Below, piece by piece: positions 33,269 to 42,085 of a stretch of 64,000 nucleotides of DNA. The position numbers were made by a program, and so were the translations under genes. The notes beneath the pieces were generated by a model that saw only the letters and a program-made list of their open reading frames with translations, had not been told where the DNA came from and made no database searches. The stretch is from assembly GCA_965234335.1 (NCBI GenBank), contig OZ248457.1:62001-126000 (forward strand), written 5' to 3'. Position 1 is the stretch's first letter; every line of letters starts with the position of its first letter. Source of the DNA: Leadbetterella lacustris (GTDB lineage Bacteria; Bacteroidota; Bacteroidia; Cytophagales; Spirosomataceae).

Positions 33269-33753
33269 TATTTTGCACTATTTAATTCAACATTCATTTG
33301 ATTTACTTTTTCTTTTAACTCTTCTTTATAGTTGTGTAATTTCTTTCTAAGCTCGGAATCTGCCGTACTCATAATTTGAATCGCCAACAATCCAGCATTC
33401 ATTGAAGCATTTAGGGCAACGGTTGCTACGGGTACGCCATTAGGCATTTGCAAAATTGACAATACGGAATCCCAACCATCAATAGAATTGCTGGATTTTA
33501 CAGGTACACCTATTACAGGTAAAACCGTACAAGATGCCACCATGCCCGGTAAATGTGCCGCACCACCAGCTCCAGCTATTATTGCATCTAGGCCTCTACT
33601 TTCTGCTTCAGATGCGTAGGACACCATTTTCTCAGGTGTTCTGTGTGCCGAAACAATCTCTATTTCGTACTTTACCTCAAATTTCTTCAGAATATCGACT
33701 GCACCTTGCATAACTTTCAAGTCAGATATGCTCCCCATAATTATACCAACCAT
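33268..33753 (-). CDS. purE: N5-CAIR mutase PurE
   Basis: PurE converts N5-CAIR to CAIR in purine synthesis. The 161-residue protein has the class I motifs MGSISDLKVM (substrate phosphate loop), SAHRTPEKM (catalytic His) and GAGGAAHLPGM. The length is normal. It lies 4 bp behind purK, its pathway partner. Confidence 0.97.
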   Translation of the reverse strand: MVGIIMGSISDLKVMQGAVDILKKFEVKYEIEIVSAHRTPEKMVSYASEAESRGLDAIIAGAGGAAHLPGMVASCTVLPVIGVPVKSSNSIDGWDSVLSILQMPNGVPVATVALNASMNAGLLAIQIMSTADSELRKKLHNYKEELKEKVNQMNVELNSAK

Positions 33754-33757
33754 AATT

Positions 33758-34900
33758 CTATTTTTTTGAAACTACCCTCAAGTTTTGTTGTACAAAATTG
33801 ACCTTTTCTTTTAATTTTTCAAAGTCATTGGCCAAAATACTGACATGACCCATTTTTCTGAATGGCTTGGTTTTTTTCTTACCATAGAAAAAAGGGAAGA
33901 TATTTTCTTGGCTAAGTATTTTTTCTAATCCTTCAATTTGAGCTATGCCTTCATGGTTTTCTTCTCCCAAAATATTCACCATTGCGGCCATTGAAATATC
34001 TTTTGTGTCGCCCAAGGGCAAGTTGAGTATAGCTCTCCAATGTTGATCGTACTGCGATACCAAGTTGGCTTTTTGGGTATGATGCCCACTGTTGTGAGGC
34101 CTTGGTGCCACCTCGTTAACCAAGATATCTCCTGACTTGGTTAGAAACATTTCTACCGCCAAAAGTCCCACAAGGCCGTACGCTTCGATGGTTTGAATCG
34201 CAATTTTATTCGCTTTTTGTGCAATATCAACTGAAATAGCGGCAGGAGAGAACAAATACTCTACTAGATTAGCCACTGGATGAAATACCATCTCAACCAC
34301 TGGAAAAGTCTTAATTTCTCCATCAGAGTTTCTTGCAATTATTACTGCCAGCTCTTTTTCAAAATCAACAAATTTTTCTAGAATACCTGCTGCCTCAAAG
34401 CCTTTTGCAATATCCGCCTCAGTTCTTATGGTTTGAACACCTCTTCCATCATAACCTCCAACACCAATTTTATTTACAGCAGGCAAGAATTCTTTGTTTT
34501 CTGCAATTTCTTTAAGACCGCTTACCAAAATAAATTCAGAAGTAGGTATATTATGATCTTTAAAAAATTGTTTTTGAGTACATTTGTTTTTGATATTTTC
34601 TACAATATGAGGTTGTGGAAATACCTTCTTACCCTCCGATTCAAGTTTTTTGAGGGCTTCGATATTAACATTTTCAATTTCTATGGTCAAAACATCTAGG
34701 TTTTCCCCAAAATCATAAACTGCTTGAAAATTAGAAATATCACCTTTAACAAAATTTGTTGCGATGGATTTACATGGGCAGTCAGGATCATTGTCTAGTA
34801 CACTTATGTCGAGGTCAAGGTCTAGTGCCTTCTGAATCAGCATTTTACCCAATTGTCCGCCACCTAGTATCCCAATTTTTTGTGAATTGTCAAAACTCAT
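33758..34900 (-). CDS. purK: N5-CAIR synthetase PurK
   Basis: PurK is the ATP-grasp enzyme that makes N5-CAIR from AIR, bicarbonate and ATP. The 380-residue protein has the N-terminal IGILGGGQLGKML loop, the ATP-grasp core (FLPAVNKIGVGGYDGRGVQ; KFVDFEKELAVIIAR) and VNEVAPRPHNSGHHT. It overlaps the lolA-like gene by 4 bp and precedes purE by 4 bp. Confidence 0.96.
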   Translation of the reverse strand: MSFDNSQKIGILGGGQLGKMLIQKALDLDLDISVLDNDPDCPCKSIATNFVKGDISNFQAVYDFGENLDVLTIEIENVNIEALKKLESEGKKVFPQPHIVENIKNKCTQKQFFKDHNIPTSEFILVSGLKEIAENKEFLPAVNKIGVGGYDGRGVQTIRTEADIAKGFEAAGILEKFVDFEKELAVIIARNSDGEIKTFPVVEMVFHPVANLVEYLFSPAAISVDIAQKANKIAIQTIEAYGLVGLLAVEMFLTKSGDILVNEVAPRPHNSGHHTQKANLVSQYDQHWRAILNLPLGDTKDISMAAMVNILGEENHEGIAQIEGLEKILSQENIFPFFYGKKKTKPFRKMGHVSILANDFEKLKEKVNFVQQNLRVVSKK

Positions 34901-35601
34901 TTTATCTCGAAGTCTTTGGCTTTTAGGCCTTTATTTATTTTAATAGATTGCAACTCATTGGTTATTTCACCCATTTGAGTAGATTGTTTTTTAGTGGCTG
35001 CAAACAAAATTTCGCTTCCTTTGAAAGCTTTGTAGCTTTCATAAACAACGGTTGTTTCAAAAGCACCTCTAGGGCTTTCAACTTTCGTCCATGTTTTATC
35101 TTTCAATCCGGTTTTTGAATTAAAATAATCTTTCCAAGTCTTACCTTCAGGATCTTTATACTCAATTACATACATGTCACCTTCTTTCGGCAGCATGGTG
35201 GCTGTAAAGCCTTGATTTTTATAGTCTAACTCAAAAAAAGGATTTGATTTCTGTGCTTCTGCTTTGGCTGCATTTCCAGTTTTGGGAACTTGATTTGTCC
35301 CTCCAAAATTACTTTTCCTAGCCAATTTGTCTCCATCATATATATTCGACATCAACTCCATGCCATTGGAAAATACAGTCATGTTATATTTCAACGGAAA
35401 CTGATACTTGATTTCTGTTTCGGCAACACCCCTTGTAGACTCCGAAGTAAAACTCATGACCAAATCGGTAATGCTGACAGCATTAGCCTTGATTTTAGTA
35501 ACTTCCAAATATTTATCAATAACTTGGTCGGCTGAAGTCAAATCTTGAGCTTCAGCGATAACAAAACAAAAACAGAAGGCGGTAAAAATGAGTGCTTTCA
35601 T
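34897..35601 (-). CDS. LolA-like outer-membrane lipoprotein-sorting family protein
   Basis: With the start at ATG 35601 (MKALIF) the protein has 234 residues and a standard signal peptide (cleavage after IAEAQ). A longer frame from 35628 would add nine residues before the signal peptide and is rejected. The mature part resembles the LolA/YcdO-like half-barrel used by Bacteroidota (SADQVIDKYLEVT at the N-terminus, YVIEYKDPEGKTW, SKTGLKDKTWTKVE). Whether it carries lipoproteins is not shown. It overlaps purK by 4 bp, an unusual link of envelope and purine genes. Confidence 0.75.
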   Translation of the reverse strand: MKALIFTAFCFCFVIAEAQDLTSADQVIDKYLEVTKIKANAVSITDLVMSFTSESTRGVAETEIKYQFPLKYNMTVFSNGMELMSNIYDGDKLARKSNFGGTNQVPKTGNAAKAEAQKSNPFFELDYKNQGFTATMLPKEGDMYVIEYKDPEGKTWKDYFNSKTGLKDKTWTKVESPRGAFETTVVYESYKAFKGSEILFAATKKQSTQMGEITNELQSIKINKGLKAKDFEIK

Positions 35602-35616
35602 AATTGTAAGGTGATT

Positions 35617-35628
35617 TTGTTTAAACAA
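35617..35628. promoter_or_regulatory. 12-bp palindrome in the lolA-like/photolyase divergent gap
   Basis: TTGTTTAAACAA is a perfect palindrome in the 65-bp gap between divergent starts, placed just upstream of the lolA-like gene and after a TAACTTTG box (35641-35648 on the minus strand). It could be an operator, or a chance AT-rich palindrome. Confidence 0.3.
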
Positions 35629-35640
35629 TGTTTAGGACTC

Positions 35641-35648
35641 CAAAGTTA
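35641..35648 (-). promoter_or_regulatory. Probable -7 box of the lolA-like/pur operon
   Basis: On the minus strand this reads TAACTTTG, a TAnnTTTG match. TTTC lies 20 bp upstream (35672-35669) where TTTG would be expected. It would give a leader of about 35-40 nt. Confidence 0.4.
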
Positions 35649-35666
35649 GTTCAAATAATGTAATAT

Positions 35667-36983
35667 ATGAAAGAAGAAATTGCGATATTTTGGTTTAGAC
35701 GCGACTTAAGGTTAGGCGATAACGCAGGTCTTTACAAGGCACTGAAATCAGGGCTTAAGGTTATGTCGGTTTTTATTTTCGACAAAAATATCCTTGATAA
35801 ACTTGAAAATAAGCAAGATAGAAGAGTAGATTTCATTCATCAAGCCATTTCAAACATTAAAGGACAACTAAATTTAATTGAATCCGATATTTTGGTGAAA
35901 TACGGAGAACCATTGGAAGTTTGGAGTTCCATTTTTAATGATTTTAAGGTCAAAAAAGTGTACTGCAATCATGATTATGAGCATTATGGCATTACTAGAG
36001 ATGAACAAATAAAGCATCTTTGCCAAGCCCAAAACGCTACTTTTTATAGTTTTAAAGACCAATGCATTTTTGAAAAAGACGAAGTACTTTCCGCCACAGG
36101 AACGCCTTACACCGTATTTACCCCTTATTCTCGAAAATGGAAAGATAAGTTAAACGACTATTACAAAAAATCATACGCTACCGAAAAATATTTCGATAAT
36201 TTTTTGAAAATAGGCAAGACAGACTTGATAAATCTATCGGAAATGGGTTTTGAAAAAACGGATATGGAATTTCAAAAACCAACATTATCGAAGCAAATTC
36301 TAGTAAACTATAAGGAAAAAAGAGATTTCCCTGCTATTGTAGGAACAAGCAGGTTGAGTACCCATCTGAGGTTCGGCACCATAAGTGCTCGTAAATGTGT
36401 ACAGTATGCATTGATGTTTGGTAGCGAAACATGGCTTAACGAACTCATTTGGAGGGATTTTTATATGAATATTTTGGCAAATTTTCCACAAATAAATGCT
36501 GGTAAAGCTTTCAAAAAGGCGTACGACAAAATTCCTTGGCGAAACAATGAGGCCGAATTCAAGGCTTGGTGTGAGGGTAGAACGGGTTATTGGATGGTAG
36601 ATGCGGGTATGAGGGAGTTAAACAGTACAGGTTTTATGCACAACAGAGTCAGAATGGTGGTGGCGAGTTTTCTTTGTAAGCATTTACTGATAGATTGGCG
36701 ATGGGGGGAATCTTATTTTGCACAAAAACTCAATGATTTTGACTTTTCGGCCAACAATGGTGGTTGGCAGTGGGCATCTAGCAGTGGCTGCGATGCTGCA
36801 CCCTATTTTAGGATTTTTAGTCCGGAATCGCAGACCCTCAAATTCGATAAAAAGCTCGAATACATAAAAAAATGGGTTCCAGAGTATCTTAGTCCATCTT
36901 ACACGAAGCCTATTGTTGACCATAAAATAGCAAGAGAAAGAGCCTTAAAAGTTTACAAAGAGACTTTGAATGAATCAGAATAA
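35667..36983 (+). CDS. Deoxyribodipyrimidine photo-lyase / cryptochrome family protein
   Basis: The 438-residue protein has an N-terminal photolyase antenna domain (FWFRRDLRLGDNAGLYKAL) and a C-terminal FAD-binding domain. The latter has LIWRDFYMNIL, WCEGRTGYWMVDAGMREL, the ANNGGWQWASSSGCDAAPYFRIF motif and the HNRVRMVVASFLCKHL helix. These are standard for class I CPD photolyases, which repair UV dimers using light. Cryptochromes share the fold, so light signalling cannot be excluded, but the complete FAD motif and the compact length favour a repair enzyme. Confidence 0.93.
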   Translation: MKEEIAIFWFRRDLRLGDNAGLYKALKSGLKVMSVFIFDKNILDKLENKQDRRVDFIHQAISNIKGQLNLIESDILVKYGEPLEVWSSIFNDFKVKKVYCNHDYEHYGITRDEQIKHLCQAQNATFYSFKDQCIFEKDEVLSATGTPYTVFTPYSRKWKDKLNDYYKKSYATEKYFDNFLKIGKTDLINLSEMGFEKTDMEFQKPTLSKQILVNYKEKRDFPAIVGTSRLSTHLRFGTISARKCVQYALMFGSETWLNELIWRDFYMNILANFPQINAGKAFKKAYDKIPWRNNEAEFKAWCEGRTGYWMVDAGMRELNSTGFMHNRVRMVVASFLCKHLLIDWRWGESYFAQKLNDFDFSANNGGWQWASSSGCDAAPYFRIFSPESQTLKFDKKLEYIKKWVPEYLSPSYTKPIVDHKIARERALKVYKETLNESE

Positions 36984-37011
36984 GTTTGATATTGCAGCTT
37001 TAAAATGAATT

Positions 37012-39813
37012 ATGCAGTCTTTTCTAGAAACAGCCGCTCAGACTATCTACAGCAATCATTCCAAAAATGACTTGCAGCACATTCAGGTTATTTTACCGAG
37101 CAGGCGGGCAGTTTTTTTCTTCAAGAAAGCCCTTTCTGACTTATCTGAACTACCTTTTTTCGCCCCTAGAATTGAATCTATAGATGATTTCATTCTTCGA
37201 GTTTCGGGGCTCAGCACACTTGACAATGTCGACTTATACTTTGAAATCTATGATATTTTATCAAAAATAGATTCCGGACAAAGTTTTGAGAAGTTTATGT
37301 CGTGGGTGCCCACTTTGCTGAAAGACTTCGAAAATATAGATTTTTCTTTGGTGGCAGATCCTCATTTGTTATTCAAATATATGAGCGAGGCCGACGCCAT
37401 TAGTAGATGGGAACTCAGCGAAGATTATGTTTTTACGACAACTGCACAGAGTTATTTTAGTTTTTTCGATAAAATATCGATGGTTTACGAACAGCTAAAC
37501 CAGAAATTACTGGATAATAAAACATGTTACAGAGGCATGGTTTACAGGAAAGTTGCAGAAAATCCAAGTCTTATCCTTAGCCAAGAGTCAAAAAAATACT
37601 ATTTCGTAGGTCTCAATGCACTCAGTAGAGCAGAGGAAAAGATTATAGAAACACTGGAGAAAGCAAAAAAGTCAGAATGTATCTGGGATACTGACGATTT
37701 TTATATGAATTCACAAAACAAGGCTGGGAAAAAATTAAGAATCTATAAAAAATCTGGAAAATTCGGAAAGTGGAGTTTTCAAAACAGTTTCTTAAAAAAT
37801 TCGGAAAAGGATGTTCGGATTTTCGAGCTAAACAACGACAGCTTACAGTCCAAGCTCGTGTCAAACTTGGCCGTGGAGTCGGCAAACAAGAAACATGTGA
37901 TAGTCGTTTTGGACGAAAATCAATTTTTGCCACTCTTGTTAAATATTCCGTCCTTGGGTTTACCGTTCAATATTTCCATTGGTTTGCCGATTTCTAATAG
38001 TCAGTTTGCCGAGATTCTACGAATGATTATAGCGTGTTTTCAATATCACGAACATAATGATACGGTCAAGAACCACCAAGCTACTTTTATTAAAATTATT
38101 GAAAATCCAGTGCTTAATATTTTGATAACTAATGAAATAGGAGAGGAGCAGTTAAGGAATATATCCAAAAGCATAAGCAAAAGTAAGAGACTTTTTTTTG
38201 ATAACGACTGGTTAGCCCAAAACAAAGTTTCTTCAGAAATTATTGATGTATTTTTCAAAAAAGGTACCGTAATTGATTGTATTTCAGCCATTGAATTGGT
38301 GATCAATCGTTTTTTTGAGGTTCAAATAAAAGACTTCGGCGATCTAGAATTTGTTTTTGCTAATGTGCTTAAAAGTAAAATTAACCTCATCAAAGAAAAG
38401 ATAAAGGCAGGAGTGGAGTTAAACTTCAAATCTTTTAGATCCTTAACGGAGGATTTGCTTAAAAATCAACGTGTACCCTTTGAAGGGGAGTCTGATACTC
38501 CACTCCAAATAATGAGTATGTTGGAAACCCGATGTATTGATTTTGAATGTGTTACAATCATGACATTCAATGAAGGCAATCTGCCGTCTGCAAAGAAAAT
38601 CAATTCTTTTTTTCCTTTTGATGCCAGCAAAATATTCGGTTTGCCACTTTACTCCGACCAAGACGCTATTATGGCCTATCATTTTTTTAGGTTGTTGCAA
38701 AGAGCTAAAACTCTCAACTTTATATATCTCAATGGATCCTCAGAAGCTCTTGGGAACAAAGAAAAAAGCAGATTTATAAGACAAGTAGAAGAGGAATTGA
38801 CCGTTTACAATCCTAAAGTTAAGATTAAATACCCTCTTTTGCACTTTCAAAACACGGAAAACAAGGCCTTTAAAAATGGTATTTCTGTGGAAAAAGACAA
38901 TATATCAAGAATTCAAGATTTTTTAAGTTCAAAGGGTCTAAGTGCCACATCTATTAATGACTACTTAAGCTGTAGTTTAAAGTTTTATTGGAAATACATT
39001 GAAAAAATCAGGAATGAAGACGAGTTAAAAAGTCAGATTGGTACGGATGTTTTCGGTACTATTGTCCACAAAGTTTTGGAGAATTTAGACGAGCCTTTTC
39101 TAAACGCTAAAACTGAAATAGGCGTGAAAGAGCTAAAAGTTCAAAAAGAAAATATTCAGAAAGAATTGGCTTTGGCCATAAAGGAAAGTCACAAACAGTT
39201 TGACTTTGACAATGGAATGAATCTAATTTTACTTTCAGTTGTCGAGAAAATCCTTGAAAAATACTTTTTGAAAAGAGAAAAAGAACTAGCTGAAAATTTT
39301 AGGGTTATAGGTATAGAGAAAGAATTATTTACTATTTATTCTTCAAATGGAACAAATGTACGGCTCAAAGGCATAATTGATAAAATAGAGTCAACAAGTT
39401 CGTTTTTAAGAGTAATTGACTACAAAACGGGGAAAGTTGAAGAAAAAGACTTAGTTGTTTCAAAAGAAGAAAACTTGGCCGAAATACTCATGAATCCCAA
39501 AAAAACCAAACTACGGCAGTTGGTTATTTATTATTATTTGATAAACAGCAACTTAGAGAGTTTAGAGGCCGACTTAGGAGAGAAGATAGATATGAGCAGA
39601 ATTAGGCTTTTGATTTACTCGTTTCGTAACCTTACCGCTAATCTTGGTTTTGACACATCAAATTTTTCGCACACCGAAATCGTCGAAGCTGTAAGTGGTA
39701 TGCTAGAAAAAATTTCTCAAGGGCTTTTAGATTCGGAGCAACTATTCGAACAAACCGAAGATAAAGCTCAATGTAAATATTGTGATTTCATTCAAGTTTG
39801 CCAAAGGGGCTAA
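37012..39813 (+). CDS. AddB-like PD-(D/E)XK nuclease family protein
   Basis: The 933-residue protein has an AddB-type layout: an N-terminal helicase-like part, and a C-terminal nuclease with GTIVHKVLE (near 685), RVIDYKTGK with D803 and K805 of the DxK motif, and an iron-sulphur set C654, C921, C924, C930 (C...Cx2Cx5C). The N-terminus reads VILPSRRAVFFFKKAL where an active helicase would have Walker A, so ATPase function is probably lost there. AddB works with AddA in double-strand-break end processing; the partner is not visible in the window. The start at 37012 is the only in-frame ATG before the conserved region. Confidence 0.88.
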   Translation: MQSFLETAAQTIYSNHSKNDLQHIQVILPSRRAVFFFKKALSDLSELPFFAPRIESIDDFILRVSGLSTLDNVDLYFEIYDILSKIDSGQSFEKFMSWVPTLLKDFENIDFSLVADPHLLFKYMSEADAISRWELSEDYVFTTTAQSYFSFFDKISMVYEQLNQKLLDNKTCYRGMVYRKVAENPSLILSQESKKYYFVGLNALSRAEEKIIETLEKAKKSECIWDTDDFYMNSQNKAGKKLRIYKKSGKFGKWSFQNSFLKNSEKDVRIFELNNDSLQSKLVSNLAVESANKKHVIVVLDENQFLPLLLNIPSLGLPFNISIGLPISNSQFAEILRMIIACFQYHEHNDTVKNHQATFIKIIENPVLNILITNEIGEEQLRNISKSISKSKRLFFDNDWLAQNKVSSEIIDVFFKKGTVIDCISAIELVINRFFEVQIKDFGDLEFVFANVLKSKINLIKEKIKAGVELNFKSFRSLTEDLLKNQRVPFEGESDTPLQIMSMLETRCIDFECVTIMTFNEGNLPSAKKINSFFPFDASKIFGLPLYSDQDAIMAYHFFRLLQRAKTLNFIYLNGSSEALGNKEKSRFIRQVEEELTVYNPKVKIKYPLLHFQNTENKAFKNGISVEKDNISRIQDFLSSKGLSATSINDYLSCSLKFYWKYIEKIRNEDELKSQIGTDVFGTIVHKVLENLDEPFLNAKTEIGVKELKVQKENIQKELALAIKESHKQFDFDNGMNLILLSVVEKILEKYFLKREKELAENFRVIGIEKELFTIYSSNGTNVRLKGIIDKIESTSSFLRVIDYKTGKVEEKDLVVSKEENLAEILMNPKKTKLRQLVIYYYLINSNLESLEADLGEKIDMSRIRLLIYSFRNLTANLGFDTSNFSHTEIVEAVSGMLEKISQGLLDSEQLFEQTEDKAQCKYCDFIQVCQRG

Positions 39814-39938
39814 TTTAGATTGAAAAGGCAATACGTACTTTTTTTGAAAGATTCAAAAAAAGTTTTTGATGGAAATAGTTGAAAATTAAAGACTTCTAAT
39901 TTTAATTTTAGAAATCTTAAAAAAAAATCAAAATGGAA

Positions 39939-39969
39939 TTTGCCAAGACAGAAAATACTCCTATCTTTG
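39939..39969 (+). promoter_or_regulatory. tRNA-Ser promoter (Bacteroidota type)
   Basis: TTTG (39939-39942), exactly 19 bases, then TATCTTTG (39962-39969): the cleanest match to the Bacteroidota promoter in the window. Transcription would start near 39975, about 20 nt before the tRNA. Confidence 0.8.
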
Positions 39970-39997
39970 CATCCGATTTAAGAACGACCAGCAATTC

Positions 39998-40082
39998 AGA
40001 GAGATGGCAGAGCGGTCGAATGCGGCGGTCTTGAAAACCGTTGACTGTCAAAGGTCCGGGGGTTCGAATCCCTCTCTCTCTG
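39998..40082 (+). tRNA. tRNA-Ser (anticodon UGA)
   Basis: The acceptor stem AGAGAGA/TCTCTCT is followed by discriminator G82. The T arm is GGGGG-TTCGAAT-CCCTC. The anticodon loop is CTTGAAA with TGA at 40032-40034 (serine, UCA/UCN codons). A long variable arm is present, as expected for a class II tRNA. The mature length is 85 nt; CCA is not encoded (CTG follows the discriminator). A strong promoter lies just upstream and a terminator just downstream, so it is transcribed alone. Confidence 0.95.
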
Positions 40083-40085
40083 CTG

Positions 40086-40118
40086 AAAGCCCTTCTAGGA
40101 TAACTGGAGGGGCTTTTT
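40086..40118 (+). terminator. Terminator of the tRNA-Ser gene
   Basis: AAAGCCCTTCTAG pairs with CTGGAGGGGCTTT (13 bp with two U-G pairs in RNA) across the loop GATAA, followed by five T residues. Confidence 0.9.
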
Positions 40119-40378
40119 AAATGGCCAAGGTCTTGATTATTCCGGCTATTTTGTTTGTCGCACATAAATCCGAAACGTCCTAATATAACAGGAATATTAG
40201 ACAAAATACTGATTAACAGAATGTTGAAATGTTAATGAATGGACCATAACCAAATTCTAATATATCTTCGATTTCAGGTTATTTTTATCCTGTTTTATAA
40301 GTTTTCGAGCAATCACTCTTATGTTTAGAAATCTCAAGTTTAACTTTTAGACCGGGTATGTGTATAACTATTTACTAA
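40119..40378. other. Intergenic sequence, no supported gene
   Basis: The AT-rich sequence between the tRNA terminator and the small minus-strand ORF holds no recognised gene or repeat. The short palindromic GGAATATT/AATATATC phrases here are not significant. Confidence 0.4.
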
Positions 40379-40516
40379 TCAGTAATTTGCAGATTTTGGG
40401 CGATTTCTTAGTGCTGACAAGTACTCTTTTGAAACACTATTTGACCTTTTTACTTTCAATTTTGAAAAAATTGTTATAACTAGGGCTAGAATAAGGGCGA
40501 AAATTAGAAGTATCAT
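40379..40516 (-). CDS. Possible 45-residue single-helix membrane protein
   Basis: An ATG frame of 45 codons encodes one hydrophobic helix (MILLIFALILALVITIFSKL) followed by a basic segment KVKRSNSV and a Ser/Asn-rich tail. The composition is that of a small membrane protein, but there is no family match, RBS or clear promoter. It is the only coding candidate in the 540-bp gap before rsmI. Confidence 0.35.
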   Translation of the reverse strand: MILLIFALILALVITIFSKLKVKRSNSVSKEYLSALRNRPKSANY

Positions 40517-40625
40517 TTTATGGTTTTTAAAGGTTAGATACATAATTATCTAATTTTAAGATATTTAGAACCACTTCTTCCTTTTTTTTATTAATTTTTT
40601 ATAAACACAAGCTATTTTAGGAAAT

Positions 40626-41318
40626 ATGTCTCTTGTTTTAGTTCCAACACCCATCGGTAATTTGAAAGATATAACGCTCAGAGCATTAGAAGAGCTCAAA
40701 AATACTGATCTCATACTAGCCGAAGATACTAGAACATCGGGTGTTTTGCTTAAACATTTTGAAATTTCGAAGCCGCTTCAAAGTTATCATATCTTTAACG
40801 AGCACAAAACAGTTCAAAAAATTATTGATATTTTAAAGTCAGGCAAACGCATAGCTCTGATTTCGGATGCCGGAACACCCGGGATTTCAGACCCAGGCTT
40901 TCTTTTGGTGCGGGCATGTGTACAAAACGAAATTGAGGTAATTTGCTTACCCGGAGCCACTGCTCTGATACCTGCCTTAGTTGTTTCAGGTTTTCCAACA
41001 GACAGCTTTGCTTTTGAAGGCTTTTTACCCGTCAAAAAGGGTCGCCAAACCAAATTAAATGAACTGAAAGAAGAAAAACGTACCATGGTTTTTTACGAAT
41101 CACCACACAGACTCGTAAAAACTCTCGAAAATTTCATTGAATATTTTGGTGGTGAAAGAACCGCCTCTGTTAGCCGAGAAATTTCCAAACTACATGAAGA
41201 AACCGTCAGGGGTACTTTATCAGAAATTCTTGCTATTTTTGCAACTCGAACCGTAAAAGGTGAGATTGTAATAATTGTTGAAGGTAATAATTCAAAAAAA
41301 AACAAATATGAAAGTTGA
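40626..41318 (+). CDS. rsmI: 16S rRNA (cytidine-1402-2'-O)-methyltransferase RsmI
   Basis: RsmI methylates the ribose of C1402 in 16S rRNA. The 230-residue protein has the tetrapyrrole-methylase fold with LVLVPTPIGNLKDITLRALE at the N-terminus, LAEDTRTSGVLLKHF, ISDAGTPGISDPGF and LPGATALIPALVVSGFPTD, all specific to this family. It is somewhat shorter than the E. coli protein because the C-terminal part is trimmed. The 3' end overlaps fabG by 11 bp. Confidence 0.95.
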   Translation: MSLVLVPTPIGNLKDITLRALEELKNTDLILAEDTRTSGVLLKHFEISKPLQSYHIFNEHKTVQKIIDILKSGKRIALISDAGTPGISDPGFLLVRACVQNEIEVICLPGATALIPALVVSGFPTDSFAFEGFLPVKKGRQTKLNELKEEKRTMVFYESPHRLVKTLENFIEYFGGERTASVSREISKLHEETVRGTLSEILAIFATRTVKGEIVIIVEGNNSKKNKYES

Positions 41319-42051
41319 TAATAAAACTGTTTTGGTAACAGGAGCTTCAAGGGGAATTGGAAGAGCTATTGCCGAAGAATTTGCAAAAAATGGAGCAAAT
41401 GTAGCATTTACTTACTTGTCTTCAGTTGAAAAAGGTCAGGCATTGGAGGTAGATCTTGCAAAATATGGTACTAAAATTAAAGGATATCGATCAGATGCCT
41501 CAGATTATGCTGCTGCTGAACAGTTGGTTACAGACGTAGTTGCTGATTTTGGAAATTTGGATATATTGGTAAATAATGCTGGAGTAACACGCGATACACT
41601 TTTAATGCGAATGTCGGAAGAGCAATGGGATGATGTTTTGCGAATAAACCTCAAATCTGTTTTTAATTTAACAAAAGCAGCCACAAAACCTATGATGAGA
41701 GCCAAGGCTGGTTCTATAATAAATATTACTTCAGTGGTGGGTTTGATGGGAAATGCTGGTCAAGCTAATTATTCTGCCTCAAAAGCAGGAATCTTAGGTT
41801 TTACAAAATCTGTGGCTAAGGAATTGGGTTCAAGAAATATCCGTAGTAATGCTATTGCCCCGGGTTTTATAGAATCAGAAATGACTGGTGAGTTAAATGA
41901 GGAGCAATTGAAAGAATGGACCAAGTCTATTCCTCTTAAAAGAGCAGGTCAAGGTCAAGATATAGCCAATGCTTGCTTGTTTCTTGGCTCTGATGCTTCT
42001 TCTTACATTACCGGGCAAGTTTTGGTTGTGGATGGAGGTATGTTAATGTAA
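41308..42051 (+). CDS. fabG: 3-oxoacyl-[acyl-carrier-protein] reductase FabG
   Basis: FabG is the NADPH-dependent reductase of fatty acid elongation. The 247-residue protein (start at ATG 41308, MKVDNKTVLVTG) has TGASRGIG (NADP loop), NNAG, Ser in INITSVVG (about 142), Tyr155 and Lys159 in NYSASKAG, and the ARNIRSNAIAPGFI-type loop. A longer frame from 41275 adds residues with no family match and is rejected. It overlaps rsmI by 11 bp. Confidence 0.95.
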   Translation: MKVDNKTVLVTGASRGIGRAIAEEFAKNGANVAFTYLSSVEKGQALEVDLAKYGTKIKGYRSDASDYAAAEQLVTDVVADFGNLDILVNNAGVTRDTLLMRMSEEQWDDVLRINLKSVFNLTKAATKPMMRAKAGSIINITSVVGLMGNAGQANYSASKAGILGFTKSVAKELGSRNIRSNAIAPGFIESEMTGELNEEQLKEWTKSIPLKRAGQGQDIANACLFLGSDASSYITGQVLVVDGGMLM

Positions 42052-42085
42052 TTTTGGTAGACAGAATCCAGATAAAAACGAAAGA

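Noticed and set aside
39917..40204. A 95-codon minus-strand frame across the tRNA-Ser
   Set aside because: It is the translation of the antisense of a tRNA (RTPGPLTVNGFQDRR-type phrase), a known annotation artefact.
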